DNA of 64,000 nucleotides. It comes from JACRLV01 sp045863555. Its GTDB lineage: Bacteria; Planctomycetota; Phycisphaerae; UBA1845; Fen-1342. The stretch spans positions 186,001 to 250,000 of the forward strand of contig BTUU01000007.1 of assembly GCA_045863555.1 (NCBI GenBank). Reading direction: 5' to 3'. The position numbers were made by a program, and so were the translations under genes. Each line of letters opens with the position of its first letter. The stretch's first letter is position 1. The notes below the pieces were generated by a model. It was not told the origin of the DNA, did no database searches, and saw only the letters and a program-made list of their open reading frames with translations. Below are positions 46,835 to 55,774 of this stretch, in pieces.

Positions 46835-47986
46835 CTACCGGGGAAAGAAACTCAGCGTCACGTGCATGATCGTCCAGAAGTAGAAGCTCTTCGTGCCGAC
46901 GATGGCCTCGAGTACGCCGGTCTTGCCGAACGCATAGGTTGAGATCGCGCTGAGGATCACGAAGACCGCGGCGAGGCTGAGGTGCAGCACCGTAAAGCCG
47001 GTCCGGGTCGTGCGCATCCACTTCCACAGCGTCTTCGGGGGCTCCGCGGGCGGGCGGGCGGCGAGCGAATTGCGGCCGAAGAGATACCAGCCGACGAAGT
47101 GCATGAGCACGACGGCGTTGAACGTCCACGGGCCGCTGAAGAGCGCGAGGAGGATGATGCCGGTCGAACCGAGAAACACAACCAGGATGGGACGGTGTAC
47201 CCTCCAGAGGCCGGCGAGGCCACCGTCGAACCGCCTGCAGATCCGCGCGATGACGAAGCACGCGATCACGAGCATGGGGAGAAACGTTGATGCGAAGCGC
47301 AGGATGTAGGGCCAACCTGCGGGAAAGATCTGTTCGAGGAACGGGTGGCTGTATTTCGGATAAAGGTCGCCGAAGAGCACGTACGCCGGAATCCCGATCG
47401 AAATCAACAGCCCGAGCATCAGGACCTGAAGCGTCACCATGATCCGGGCGTGGCTCGCGGCCGCCTCTTTGGGCATCTCGCCGTGCGCGCGATAGAAGAA
47501 CGCCTCGTCGCGGAAGCCGTGAATGAGGAAGTAGAAGTAGAAGACGAGCAGGGCTACCGCGTTATAGTCCAGTTCGCCGTGCTTGTTTTCCTGCGTTCCG
47601 AACCAGTAGAACCCGATGCAGCCGAGTATGCCGATCATGGTCAGACCGAGCAGGATCGCCCACGCGTTCGGCGTGTTCATCCGCTTCGAACTGAAGAGAA
47701 ACAGCGTGCCGATGATGATGTGCGGCTGGCCGAAAAGCCGCATGGGGAGCTCGGCCGGGTTTTTGAAGAGGCGGTAGGTGCTGTCCGTGATGACGCCCAG
47801 TGCGTCGCGGAATATGTACTTCTCGACGAGGTAGCAGAGCCCGCAGAATCCGATCGCCGCAAAGGTCCAGAAGAGCGTCTGGAGATACTGCCGGATCGTG
47901 CGCGACTCGATTCGGTCCACGAATCGGACCCGCGCCCGCCCGGCGACTGCGCCGGCCGCGAGCGCCTCATGCGGAATCGACGACAT
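46835..47986 (-). CDS. Polytopic membrane protein of unknown function
   Basis: A 383-residue protein with about ten membrane segments, for example TLFWTFAAIGFCGLCYLVEK, AILLGLTMIGILGCIGFYWF, LMLGLLISIGIPAYVLFGDL, FASTFLPMLVIACFVIARIC and VVFLGSTGIILLALFSGPWT, ending in IMHVTLSFFPR. There is a His-rich pair (HGFRDEAFFYRAHGE) in a loop. No family was recognised; the layout is not that of a known transporter class. ATG at 47986 has CAAGGAG upstream. An in-frame TTG at 48064 overlaps the stop of the BatA-like gene (TTGA), but the clear ribosome site supports the later start. Confidence 0.7.
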   Translation of the reverse strand: MSSIPHEALAAGAVAGRARVRFVDRIESRTIRQYLQTLFWTFAAIGFCGLCYLVEKYIFRDALGVITDSTYRLFKNPAELPMRLFGQPHIIIGTLFLFSSKRMNTPNAWAILLGLTMIGILGCIGFYWFGTQENKHGELDYNAVALLVFYFYFLIHGFRDEAFFYRAHGEMPKEAAASHARIMVTLQVLMLGLLISIGIPAYVLFGDLYPKYSHPFLEQIFPAGWPYILRFASTFLPMLVIACFVIARICRRFDGGLAGLWRVHRPILVVFLGSTGIILLALFSGPWTFNAVVLMHFVGWYLFGRNSLAARPPAEPPKTLWKWMRTTRTGFTVLHLSLAAVFVILSAISTYAFGKTGVLEAIVGTKSFYFWTIMHVTLSFFPR

Positions 47987-48060
47987 CCTAACTCCTTGGC
48001 GGGCTTGGGCTTCCAAAAGCCCCGCCAGCGGGCGGATTATTTGACACGCGGCCGAGTCCG

Positions 48061-50220
48061 TCAACCGGGCTCGGAGGCCGCATCCCCGCTTGCCGGCCCG
48101 GCAGGGCGTCGAGCCGAGAGAACGGACTCGCCGGCGACGAGGACGATCAGGCCGATCGCCAGCAGCGCATGGGGATCGGCCAGGTCCGTGAAAAACGCGT
48201 CGGCAGCGCCCGACGCTGCGTCCGCGGCGCCCCCCGGCGCTTCAAACGACACCGCCTGGACGCCGAGGATCCCCGCCGCGCGCTCGGGTGTAATCGGGCG
48301 CAGATCTGACTCCTCGGGCGGCCAGTTGACGGCGTACCGAGCCAGGATTCGGCCATTGTCGGCGACCACCTCGTAGAGGCCCGCGGCCCGCGTCGGCCAG
48401 CCGTCGACCGGCTGCCCGGCGTCGAGCGCGACCCGCCGCCCCTCCGCCGCCCCCTCCGGCCGCACAGTTACGGATCCTCGATCGGGCAGACCCGCAAACA
48501 CCCGCTGACTCCGCTCGCCGAGCGTGAAATTCGCCGCACGATCCGACTCGGGGCGGTTTCGCACCGCCAGCGCATTCAACCATGACAGGAGCCCGGCCGC
48601 CCGGAGGCCCAGGTCGCTCCAAGCCGGGTCAGGCGAGGTCGCGAGTAGAGCCGCGACGCCCTTGCCGATGCGCCGCGAGACGATGGCCGCCTTGCCGTCG
48701 CCGAACCGGGCCTCGATCACGCCGCCGGCGGCCGGTTCGAACGCGAGCCTCCGGCGAATCGGCGCGCGGGTCAATTCCTCCACGCCAGGTTCGAGGGTCG
48801 CGGCCGCGTCGGCGTCGGGCGTCCAGTCCAAGGATTGGGTCGCCGACATCCGTTCGAGCACGGGAGGCGCGTCGCCGAGCATCCGTCGCAGACCGGGCCA
48901 GTCGAGCGCGGCGTCTCCGCCGCCGCACGCGAGAAGCAGAACCGCCCCGCCTTCGACCGCCGAGACGATTGCACGCCGCGCGGGATCATTGAGGTCGACG
49001 CCGGGCATCACGACGATGAGGTCCGGCGCTCCACCGCTCGGTGCCGGCCGGTCCATGGATCCCTGCCCGTCGAACACATGAACGGCGAGCGGCCGCTCCG
49101 GTTCCGCCAGGGCTTCCGGCGCGAGCAGGTTCCGCCAGATGAGTTCCGCGGTCGCATCCTGGGGCGGCACGCGCGCCGGCCGGACGAACCAGGCGGTCGG
49201 ACGGGGTCCGGTTTGCCACGCGACAAATGCGGCCTGATCGAACGCAAGCCGGTCCGCCGGCTCCAGCGCTGCGATCAGCGTACATGCGTCCGCGGACCGC
49301 CGTGGCAGCGCGACCGTCACCGTGCGGACGGCGTCGGCGGCAATCTCGAGAGGTCCGACCCGCTCCAGGATCCGGGCCCCTTCCCGAACGACGAGCGTTG
49401 CACTCGCGCCCACGCCGGCGCTCGAAAGTGCGACATTAAGGGGAGCACTCCCAAGATCGGACAGGATTTTCCGTGGCGGGTTCGCGATCGAGACGGCGAG
49501 ATTCGTCCGCTGGCCCGCTTCGGGCGCGGCGACGCGCACCTGCGCGTCCGGCATGCCCCGGAGCGCCGCACCTTCGACGTCCCGCCACGCGTGCGCGGCG
49601 AGGTCCGTGACGATTAACAGCTCTTTTCGCTGGGGGCGGGCGTCGGCAAGGTGCTGAACGGCGGCACGAATTGCCGCTCGGAGGGTCGATGCGTCGGCCG
49701 CTCGCGTGCGCTGGGCTGCCAGTTCTCGGCGCAGCGATGAGAAATCGTCGGTGGCTGGCCGGGATCGGTCGGCGTCGGCCGCGTAGACGACTGTCGCAAC
49801 CGTTCCGGGCGGGCGGGTGGAAAGCTCGTCGATCAGGGCAGCGGCACGGTCGAAAATCGCATCCCGGAGCGACCGGTCGGGGCCAAGTTCATAGAGCGTG
49901 CTGGCCGAGTCGTCGATGACGATGGCGGCAGCCGCGGGCCCCTGAGGCGAGACGTCCGAGGGAGCTCCGGGCCACACGGGTCCTGCGAGCAGGAGCACGG
50001 CCGCTGCCACGAGCAGGACGCGGAGCAGCAGCAGCCAGAGATCGCGAACGCGCTGGGCGCGGCGACCGGAGGCGAGAGCGGCCGCGAGCAGCGCAGTCGC
50101 GGGAAAACGAATTCGTCGCGCGCGGGGCCGAAACAGCCAGTGGATCAGCAGTGGCGCGGCGAGCGTCGCCAGGCCCGCAAGCAGAGCCGGAATCGCAAAT
50201 GTCACCGCTGCTCCCCGCAT
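48061..50220 (-). CDS. BatA-like membrane protein with vWA-type region
   Basis: A 719-residue membrane protein with the N-terminal double-transmembrane BatA domain (FAIPALLAGLATLAAPLLIH; WLLLLRVLLVAAAVLLLAGP), then a von Willebrand A-like domain with the metal-site motif VIDDSAST (DxSxS), and a long beta-rich extracytoplasmic part, ending in a third membrane helix (ALLAIGLIVLVAGESVLSA). Such proteins occur in planctomycetes beside MoxR-type AAA ATPases and DUF58 proteins, none of which lies nearby. It could be a stress- or envelope-related chaperone. The first codon at 50220 fits the family N-terminus MxFAxPxLL. Confidence 0.8.
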   Translation of the reverse strand: MRGAAVTFAIPALLAGLATLAAPLLIHWLFRPRARRIRFPATALLAAALASGRRAQRVRDLWLLLLRVLLVAAAVLLLAGPVWPGAPSDVSPQGPAAAAIVIDDSASTLYELGPDRSLRDAIFDRAAALIDELSTRPPGTVATVVYAADADRSRPATDDFSSLRRELAAQRTRAADASTLRAAIRAAVQHLADARPQRKELLIVTDLAAHAWRDVEGAALRGMPDAQVRVAAPEAGQRTNLAVSIANPPRKILSDLGSAPLNVALSSAGVGASATLVVREGARILERVGPLEIAADAVRTVTVALPRRSADACTLIAALEPADRLAFDQAAFVAWQTGPRPTAWFVRPARVPPQDATAELIWRNLLAPEALAEPERPLAVHVFDGQGSMDRPAPSGGAPDLIVVMPGVDLNDPARRAIVSAVEGGAVLLLACGGGDAALDWPGLRRMLGDAPPVLERMSATQSLDWTPDADAAATLEPGVEELTRAPIRRRLAFEPAAGGVIEARFGDGKAAIVSRRIGKGVAALLATSPDPAWSDLGLRAAGLLSWLNALAVRNRPESDRAANFTLGERSQRVFAGLPDRGSVTVRPEGAAEGRRVALDAGQPVDGWPTRAAGLYEVVADNGRILARYAVNWPPEESDLRPITPERAAGILGVQAVSFEAPGGAADAASGAADAFFTDLADPHALLAIGLIVLVAGESVLSARRPAGPASGDAASEPG

Positions 50221-50256
50221 GGCGCGAAAATCGACTGTACACCGGGACCGTTCGTC

Positions 50257-50262
50257 TATACT
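50257..50262 (+). promoter_or_regulatory. Candidate -10 box TATACT
   Basis: TATACT at 50257-50262 lies 44 bases before the ATG of the ACT-domain gene, just outside the divergent BatA-like gene. No clear -35 is visible. Weak evidence. Confidence 0.3.
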
Positions 50263-50306
50263 CTAGCGGCGCTATCGAAAATGACCTCTCGGCGAGTCGC
50301 AAATTC

Positions 50307-50771
50307 ATGGCGATCGAACCCTTTCAGACGGCGGAAGGCAGTGAATTCCCGCTCGTGCGGCAGATCTCGGTCTTTGTCGAAAACCGCCTCGGTCAGCTGC
50401 TCCGGCTGACGAAACTGTTCGAGAAGTCCGAGGTGCACATCGTCGCGCTCTCCGTTGACAGCTCCGTCGATTGCGCGATCGTCCGGATGCTCGTGGATGA
50501 GCCCGATCTCGCGGAAGAAATGCTCCACGACGCCGGCTTTGCGACGACGGAGACCGAGGTCCTCGTAGTCGAACTGCCGCCCGGCAACCGGGGCATCATG
50601 ATCGTCTGCTCGGCGCTCCTGACGGGCGAGATCAACATCAACTATACGTATGCGCTTATGCCCGGGCCGGAGCGCGGCGCCTGCATCGCGATCCAGGTCG
50701 ACAATCCCCAGGCAGCGTCGATCATCCTGGCCAAGAAGCACTTTCGTATGCTCGATCAGAGCACGCTGTAG
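50307..50771 (+). CDS. ACT-domain protein
   Basis: A 154-residue protein with two ACT-like modules: VRQISVFVENRLGQLLRLTK with VHIVALSVDSSVDCAIVRML, and a second with VVELPPGNRGIMIVCSALLT and INYTYALMPGPERGACIAIQ with VDNPQAASIILAKKH. The PGQL-like motif (NRLGQL) is the amino-acid-binding turn. Double-ACT proteins of this size act as regulators that sense amino acids. ATG at 50307 is used; the longer frame from 50151 reads through the divergent promoter region. It ends five bases before the hydrolase gene. Confidence 0.82.
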   Translation: MAIEPFQTAEGSEFPLVRQISVFVENRLGQLLRLTKLFEKSEVHIVALSVDSSVDCAIVRMLVDEPDLAEEMLHDAGFATTETEVLVVELPPGNRGIMIVCSALLTGEININYTYALMPGPERGACIAIQVDNPQAASIILAKKHFRMLDQSTL

Positions 50772-50776
50772 CTCCC

Positions 50777-51619
50777 ATGCGGCCGCCGCTCACGCCTCCA
50801 TCCCCCGGGCAGTGGACCATGTCCGACGGGTACGTCCTCCGCGGCCGGGTCTGGACCGGCCCGCCGCGGCCGCGGGCGTGCGTCCTTTATTTCCATGGGA
50901 TCCAGTCGCACGGCGCGTGGTTTGAGTGGTCGGCGTCGGTCCTTGCTTCCTCGGGCTGCGCGGTCGTGCTGCCTGACCGGCGCGGGAGCGGGCTGTGCGC
51001 ACCGCCGCGCGGGGATGTGGGTTCGATCGCGCGGTGGCGCGAGGACGTGGACGCGCTCGCCGACTGGGCGTCGGCGCAGTTCTCGTCGCCGCGGCTGGCC
51101 GTTCTGGGGATGAGCTGGGGCGGAAAACTCGCGGCCGACCTCGCCTGGCGGCGGCCGGAGATCGTTGAGCGACTGCTCCTGCTGACGCCCGGCATCTTTC
51201 CCGCGGTGGATGTCGGATTCGGCGGTCGACTTCGCATCGCGGCCTCGCTGCTCGCGGGCGGACGTGGGGAACACCTGATCCCCCTGAGCGACCCGGCGCT
51301 CTTCACGGACAACCCGGCCGGACAGGCGTTTATCGAACAGGACGCATTGAAACTGACGCACGCGACCGCGCGTTTTCTCTGGCACTCGGCGCGACTCGAA
51401 ACGTCGCTGAGACGGTTGCCCGCGGGCGCGATCCGAGTGCCGACGCAGCTTGTCCTCGCGCAGGGGGACCGGATCATCCGAAATGAACCGACCGTGAACT
51501 GGGTTCGCCGAGTCGTAGGTCCTTCGGCGGATGTGCACATCCTGACGGGGGCGCACACGCTCGAATTCGCGGAATCCGTGCGTGAATTTCAGGACCTTCT
51601 TTCGGGGTGGACGGTCTAG
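50777..51619 (+). CDS. Alpha/beta hydrolase
   Basis: A 280-residue alpha/beta hydrolase. The oxyanion region YFHGIQSHG, nucleophile elbow LGMSWGGKLAAD (Ser in GxSxG), acid strand LVLAQGDRIIR and catalytic His in LTGAHTLEF are all present in order. A lid-like insert sits after the elbow (about 125-190). Substrate unknown; lysophospholipase-like or esterase. It begins five bases after the ACT-domain gene and is co-oriented, so the pair is probably one operon. ATG at 50777; the first 20 residues are non-conserved. Confidence 0.82.
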   Translation: MRPPLTPPSPGQWTMSDGYVLRGRVWTGPPRPRACVLYFHGIQSHGAWFEWSASVLASSGCAVVLPDRRGSGLCAPPRGDVGSIARWREDVDALADWASAQFSSPRLAVLGMSWGGKLAADLAWRRPEIVERLLLLTPGIFPAVDVGFGGRLRIAASLLAGGRGEHLIPLSDPALFTDNPAGQAFIEQDALKLTHATARFLWHSARLETSLRRLPAGAIRVPTQLVLAQGDRIIRNEPTVNWVRRVVGPSADVHILTGAHTLEFAESVREFQDLLSGWTV

Positions 51620-51719
51620 ACATTTGGATCTAACCGGCGGGAGATTGCAACCTTTTCATTTGTGGAGGGTGGAAACGTCAGCTAGACTCTGGGTGAGTCA
51701 TTTGCGGACGGGGCGCCGC

Positions 51720-51791
51720 CAGGCCCCCGGTGGAATGAGCGGAGTGAGTATTCCGCGGCGGCCTGATTTGCCGATCTCAAGGATTGAGATC
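51720..51791 (+). other. Two hairpins in the leader of the DUF1571 gene
   Basis: CAGGCC (51720-51725) pairs with GGCCTG (51760-51765), enclosing GGAAT/ATTCC (51732-51736, 51750-51754). Immediately after, GATCTCA (51773-51779) and TGAGATC (51785-51791) form a perfect 7-bp stem. The structures lie in the 215-base gap upstream of the TTG start at 51835. They could be a terminator or regulatory leader; no known riboswitch was recognised. Confidence 0.4.
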
Positions 51792-51834
51792 AGGGCTGCC
51801 GACCGCGAGAGGCTTGATCCCGAGGGAGTTGCCG

Positions 51835-52716
51835 TTGAAGTCGTTGAACAACCGCGGGTTGCTGTACCCCGCCAGCGCGTTCGCAGCGATTTGTCTTGCG
51901 GTTCTGCTTGGGGCCGTCCGGACCGCTCCGGCAGACGACAAGCCTCTCGCCCGTGTCCAATCGCCGCCGATTCTCGCGGCTGCGCCGATGCCCGTCGCGG
52001 CGGCGGTGCCGGCCCGACAGGCGCTGCTCGAACTGGCCGCGAAAGACCCCGCCCGCATCGCCGAAATGGCGAAGGAACACTACCGCCGCACCGTCCGAGA
52101 GTACCGCTGCGTGTTCCTGAAGCAGGAGCGCATCGACGGCGATCTGAAGGACCCCGAAGAGATCCGTGTGCTCTACCGCGATCAGCCTCATAGCGTGTTC
52201 ATGCAGTGGGAAAAGAACGCGGATGAGGTCAAGCGGGCACTCTTCATCGACCGGAAGGATTTCGTCGACGGCGAAGGCCGGAAGATCGCGAAAATCGAGC
52301 CGGCGGGAGCGATCATCCGCCTGTTCGTCTCCGAGGTCACGATGCCGATCCACGGCGACCGGGCCCGCGCGGCCAGCCGCCGCACGATCGACGAGTTCGG
52401 GTTCCAGAGCACGCTCAAGATTCTTGAGAAGGTCAATACGCTGGCGGCGAAGAACGGCGAGTTGAATTACCGGTTCGAGGGCGAGGGCCGGATCGACGGC
52501 CGTCCGACGCTTGTCTTCGTTCGCACGCTGCCGCAGAAGGCCAAGACCGGGACGTATCCCGACGCGAAAATGGTGCTGCATATCGACCAGGAATGGCTCC
52601 TCCCTACGGCCGTCTTCTCCTATGCGGACGCGGCAGGCAAGACACTGGTGGGCAGCTACGTATTGACCAAAGTTGAGCTGAATCCGGGGCTGACCGAGGC
52701 TGACTTCAAGTTCTGA
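51835..52716 (+). CDS. Exported DUF1571 protein
   Basis: A 293-residue secreted protein. TTG at 51835 is chosen because GAGGGAG lies seven bases upstream and the product then begins MKSLNNRGLLYPASAFAAIC, a signal peptide; TTG codons at 51784 and 51829 are less suitable. The mature part has the DUF1571 motifs: MAKEHYRRTVREYRCVFLKQ, EIRVLYRDQPHSVFMQWEKN, and YRFEGEGRIDGRPTLVFVRT. This domain is common in planctomycetes and predicted to have a LolA/outer-membrane-lipoprotein-like beta fold. Function unknown. Confidence 0.85.
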   Translation: MKSLNNRGLLYPASAFAAICLAVLLGAVRTAPADDKPLARVQSPPILAAAPMPVAAAVPARQALLELAAKDPARIAEMAKEHYRRTVREYRCVFLKQERIDGDLKDPEEIRVLYRDQPHSVFMQWEKNADEVKRALFIDRKDFVDGEGRKIAKIEPAGAIIRLFVSEVTMPIHGDRARAASRRTIDEFGFQSTLKILEKVNTLAAKNGELNYRFEGEGRIDGRPTLVFVRTLPQKAKTGTYPDAKMVLHIDQEWLLPTAVFSYADAAGKTLVGSYVLTKVELNPGLTEADFKF

Positions 52717-52774
52717 TCCGCCGCCTGTTCGCTCGTTCGGGGCCACTCGGTGCGAGCGAAGTCGACGTCCACGT

Positions 52775-53977
52775 TCAATATTCGATACGCTTTTTGATGG
52801 ATGGGAGCGCGACCGCCGCGCGTCGCAGGATCGCTGCGATGCGCCGTCCCGCCCCGCCGCGGCCATAGATCGTTCGCTGGCCCGGGCGAGGGCTGGCTGT
52901 GAGCGCGCGACGGATCATCGCCTGGATCGCGGATTCCCGCTCCGGCGCGCGGAAGACGGTCGCGCCGCCGGGCTGGCGGCCAGCCTGACGCGGCCCGACA
53001 TCCACGCTGGGCACTCCGGCGAACGGCGCCTCGATGATCCCACAAGAACTGTTGCCGAGCAGCAACCGGGCGCCGAGGAGCCGGGTCAGAAAAGCGTCGC
53101 GTGAGAACGATGCGACGATTTCGACGTCGTCGGGGGAACTGCGATGCTCATGGTCGTGGATCGCACGCATGACGCCAGCGCGGCCGCGGTCGGAGTTCGG
53201 GAGAATGATGCAGCGGCGAAGGCCCGCGGCGGCGGCGGCGGCGAGGGTTGCCCGCGCGGCTGCGTATTCGACGGATTCGGCTCGGCCGCAGGGATGCTGA
53301 ATGACGACGGCGTACGGGGGACCTGGCCCCTCTGCGCAACGCGCAGCGCGCGGCCCTGACGGTTGGCCGGCCGGGGCCGCCTGACGAGCGGCGCCGCGCT
53401 GTGCGAGCATCACGGCGATGTCGTCGAGGCCGGGCGCGCCGACCTGCCAGACTCGGCGCGGCGATTCGCCGAGTCGGATCACTCGATTTCGCGCGTCGGC
53501 GGAGGCGACGAAGTGCAGGTGGGCGAGCTTGGTGATGCTGTGGCGCAGGGCGTCGTCGAAATCGCCTTCGGCGACGTCGCCGCCGTGGATGTGGGCGAGC
53601 ATCCGGCCCGTCGTCGTTGCGGCGAGCGCTCCGGCCATGGCCTCGATGCGGTCGCCGAGGACGACGACAATGTCGATGTCGTCATCGACGAGGTAGCGGG
53701 CGATTTTCTGGATGCCGCGGCCGAGGCCGAGGCCCTGGTCGGCGGGCGAGCCGTCGCCGCGCTGCATCGGCACGCGGCAGGCGATCGGCCAGCCGTCGGC
53801 TGAGATCTCGCGGACGGTGAGGCCGCAGTCGCGCAAAAGATGCATGCCGGCGGCGAGGATCCGCAGGTCGATCTCCGGAGCGTCGCCCAAGGCGCGCAGC
53901 GTCGTGCGCAGCAGGCCGTATTCGGCCCGCGTGCCTGTGACGACGGCGATTCGGCGGCGTTTGCGCCGTGGGGGCAT
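52775..53977 (-). CDS. UDP-N-acetylglucosamine 2-epimerase, hydrolysing type (NeuC-like)
   Basis: A 400-residue enzyme of the WecB/NeuC epimerase family. Conserved parts: VVTGTRAEYGLLRTTLRAL, VVVLGDRIEAMAGALAATTT, LAHIHGGDVAEGDFDDALRH with SITKLAHLHF, and GNSSCGIIEAPFAGVPSVDV for the nucleotide. The GDRxE and HGGD motifs of NeuC-type hydrolysing enzymes suggest release of ManNAc, leading towards sialic or related nonulosonic acids. There is an insertion around residues 190-220 (Arg/Ala/Gly-rich). No partner NeuA or NeuB genes are in the window. Confidence 0.88.
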   Translation of the reverse strand: MPPRRKRRRIAVVTGTRAEYGLLRTTLRALGDAPEIDLRILAAGMHLLRDCGLTVREISADGWPIACRVPMQRGDGSPADQGLGLGRGIQKIARYLVDDDIDIVVVLGDRIEAMAGALAATTTGRMLAHIHGGDVAEGDFDDALRHSITKLAHLHFVASADARNRVIRLGESPRRVWQVGAPGLDDIAVMLAQRGAARQAAPAGQPSGPRAARCAEGPGPPYAVVIQHPCGRAESVEYAAARATLAAAAAAGLRRCIILPNSDRGRAGVMRAIHDHEHRSSPDDVEIVASFSRDAFLTRLLGARLLLGNSSCGIIEAPFAGVPSVDVGPRQAGRQPGGATVFRAPERESAIQAMIRRALTASPRPGQRTIYGRGGAGRRIAAILRRAAVALPSIKKRIEY

Positions 53978-54038
53978 GTCGATCTCCGGATAGCTCCTAT
54001 CGGAGGAACGGTCCGCAGTTCAAGAGATGTGAGAACGC

Positions 54039-54230
54039 TCACGCCCGGCGAGAATCCCGAGGCGCGGCCCGTCGTCGCCAGATCGCGGTCAGGCAGACGG
54101 CGTTGAGGATGACGACGATGAGACCCGAGACGATCAGCCATTCCGCCGGCAAACCGAGTCGCTCGCGAAATATCCCACTCGCGATAAGAACGAGACTGAT
54201 CACCAAGACAATCTGAAACAACCGCACCAT
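54039..54230 (-). CDS. Small two-helix membrane protein
   Basis: A 63-residue protein: MVRLFQIVLVISLVLIASGI as first transmembrane helix, FRERLGLPAEW as a loop, LIVSGLIVVILNAVCLTAIW as second helix, then an Arg-rich cytoplasmic tail. GCGAGAG lies just before the ATG. It starts 14 bases after the M32 carboxypeptidase stop, so it may be a co-expressed small membrane protein. No function is known. Confidence 0.6.
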   Translation of the reverse strand: MVRLFQIVLVISLVLIASGIFRERLGLPAEWLIVSGLIVVILNAVCLTAIWRRRAAPRDSRRA

Positions 54231-54244
54231 GACCGTCTCTCGCT

Positions 54245-55741
54245 TCAAGCAAGCCCATACAGCGGCCGGTACTTCGAGCGCAGGTAGTCGAGGTATGGTT
54301 TGGGCGACAATTCCGCTGCCGTCACGACTTTGACGAGCTCCGACGCGAGATAACGCTTGCCGTGCCGGTGGATCTTCTCGCGCAGCCACTCGCGGAGCGC
54401 ACCAAACTTGCCCGCGGCGATCTGGGCGTCGAGATCGGGCACGTCCCGTCGCGCGGCGGCGAAGAACTGGGCGGAGTAGAGGTTGCCGAGCTGGTACGTC
54501 GGGAAGTAGCCGAAGATGCCCATCGACCAGTGGATGTCCTGAAGGCATCCCTCGGCGTGGTTGGGCGGCGTGACGCCCAGCAGCGATTTCATGCCCGCGT
54601 TCCAGGCCTCGGGCACATCCTTCACCGCGAGTTCGCCGCGAAACATCCGCCGTTCCAGGTCGAAGCGGAGGATGATGTGGAGGCCGTAGGTGATCTCGTC
54701 GGCCTCTACGCGGATGAGGCTCGGGCGCACGTTATTGATCGCGAAGTGCCAGTCGTCGAGCGAGACGCCGCGCATCGAGGGGAACTGCTCCTGCAACGGC
54801 TTGTAGAAGTGCTCCCAGAAAGGGCGGCTGCGGCCGACCTGGTTTTCCCAGAGACGGGACTGCGACTCGTGGATTCCGAGCGAGACGGCCGCGGCCATCG
54901 GGGTGCCGGTGTGCTCGACTTCAAAGCCACCTTCGTAGAGCCCGTGTCCGCACTCGTGCATCACGCCGAAGAGCGACATCGGGACATACTTCTCGTCGTA
55001 GCGCGTGGTCAGGCGGACATCGAGCGGTGTGATGCCCGTGCAGAACGGGTGCGCGGAGACGTCGAGGCGTCCGGCATTCGCGTCGAAACCGAACGCGGTG
55101 AGGATGTGATGGTTGAACGCCCGCTGGCCATCGATCGGGCATTCGCGGGTGAGCACGTCGAGCCTGGGCTGCCTGGGCGCGGTGCGGATCGCGTCGACGA
55201 GGGCCACGAGTTCGGGCTTGAGACCGTCGAAGACCTGCTGGATATCCGCGGACTTCGCACCGGGCTCGAATTCGTCCATGAGCGCGTCGTAGGGCTCGCT
55301 CTTCCAGCCGATCCGGTCGGCGACTTCGCGCTTGAGGTCGATGAGTTTCTGGAGATACGGAGCGAATGCCGGGAAATCGGAACTCTTCCGCGCGGCGACC
55401 CACGCCTCCTTCGACAGCACGACGGTCCGCGTGAGCTCCTTCACGAGTTCCGTCGGCAGCTTGCGGGCGCGGTCGTGGGTCCGTCGCGTCTCGCGAAGGT
55501 TGGTCGTGCGGGCAGGATCATCGGATCGCTCCGCCTCCAGGGCACTGAGCATGCCGCCGAGTTCATCGGAAATGAGCCGCTCGTGCGCGAGTCCCGCGAG
55601 CAGTTCAAGCTGGTCGGCCCGGTGCTCGGCCGCACGACGCGGCATGTACGTCTCCTGATCCCAGTCGAGCAGGGCCTCGACCGAATGGATGCAGGAAAGC
55701 TCGCGGATGTAGCGGATGAAACGCGCGTATTGATCAGACAT
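54245..55741 (-). CDS. Carboxypeptidase Taq (M32 family metallopeptidase)
   Basis: Removes C-terminal amino acids from peptides in the cytoplasm. The 498-residue length matches the family. The zinc-binding motif HExxH is present as MHECGHGLYE (His-Glu-Cys-Gly-His), with downstream GIHESQSRLWENQVGRSRPF carrying the third ligand. Other family blocks are the N-terminal ALLDWDQETYMPRRAAEHRA and DVRLTTRYDEKYVPMSLFGV. Broad specificity is typical; Pro at the end of the substrate is usually refused. Start ATG at 55741. Confidence 0.95.
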   Translation of the reverse strand: MSDQYARFIRYIRELSCIHSVEALLDWDQETYMPRRAAEHRADQLELLAGLAHERLISDELGGMLSALEAERSDDPARTTNLRETRRTHDRARKLPTELVKELTRTVVLSKEAWVAARKSSDFPAFAPYLQKLIDLKREVADRIGWKSEPYDALMDEFEPGAKSADIQQVFDGLKPELVALVDAIRTAPRQPRLDVLTRECPIDGQRAFNHHILTAFGFDANAGRLDVSAHPFCTGITPLDVRLTTRYDEKYVPMSLFGVMHECGHGLYEGGFEVEHTGTPMAAAVSLGIHESQSRLWENQVGRSRPFWEHFYKPLQEQFPSMRGVSLDDWHFAINNVRPSLIRVEADEITYGLHIILRFDLERRMFRGELAVKDVPEAWNAGMKSLLGVTPPNHAEGCLQDIHWSMGIFGYFPTYQLGNLYSAQFFAAARRDVPDLDAQIAAGKFGALREWLREKIHRHGKRYLASELVKVVTAAELSPKPYLDYLRSKYRPLYGLA

Positions 55742-55774
55742 GGAGGACTCCCCGTCACGTGGATCAGCCGGATT

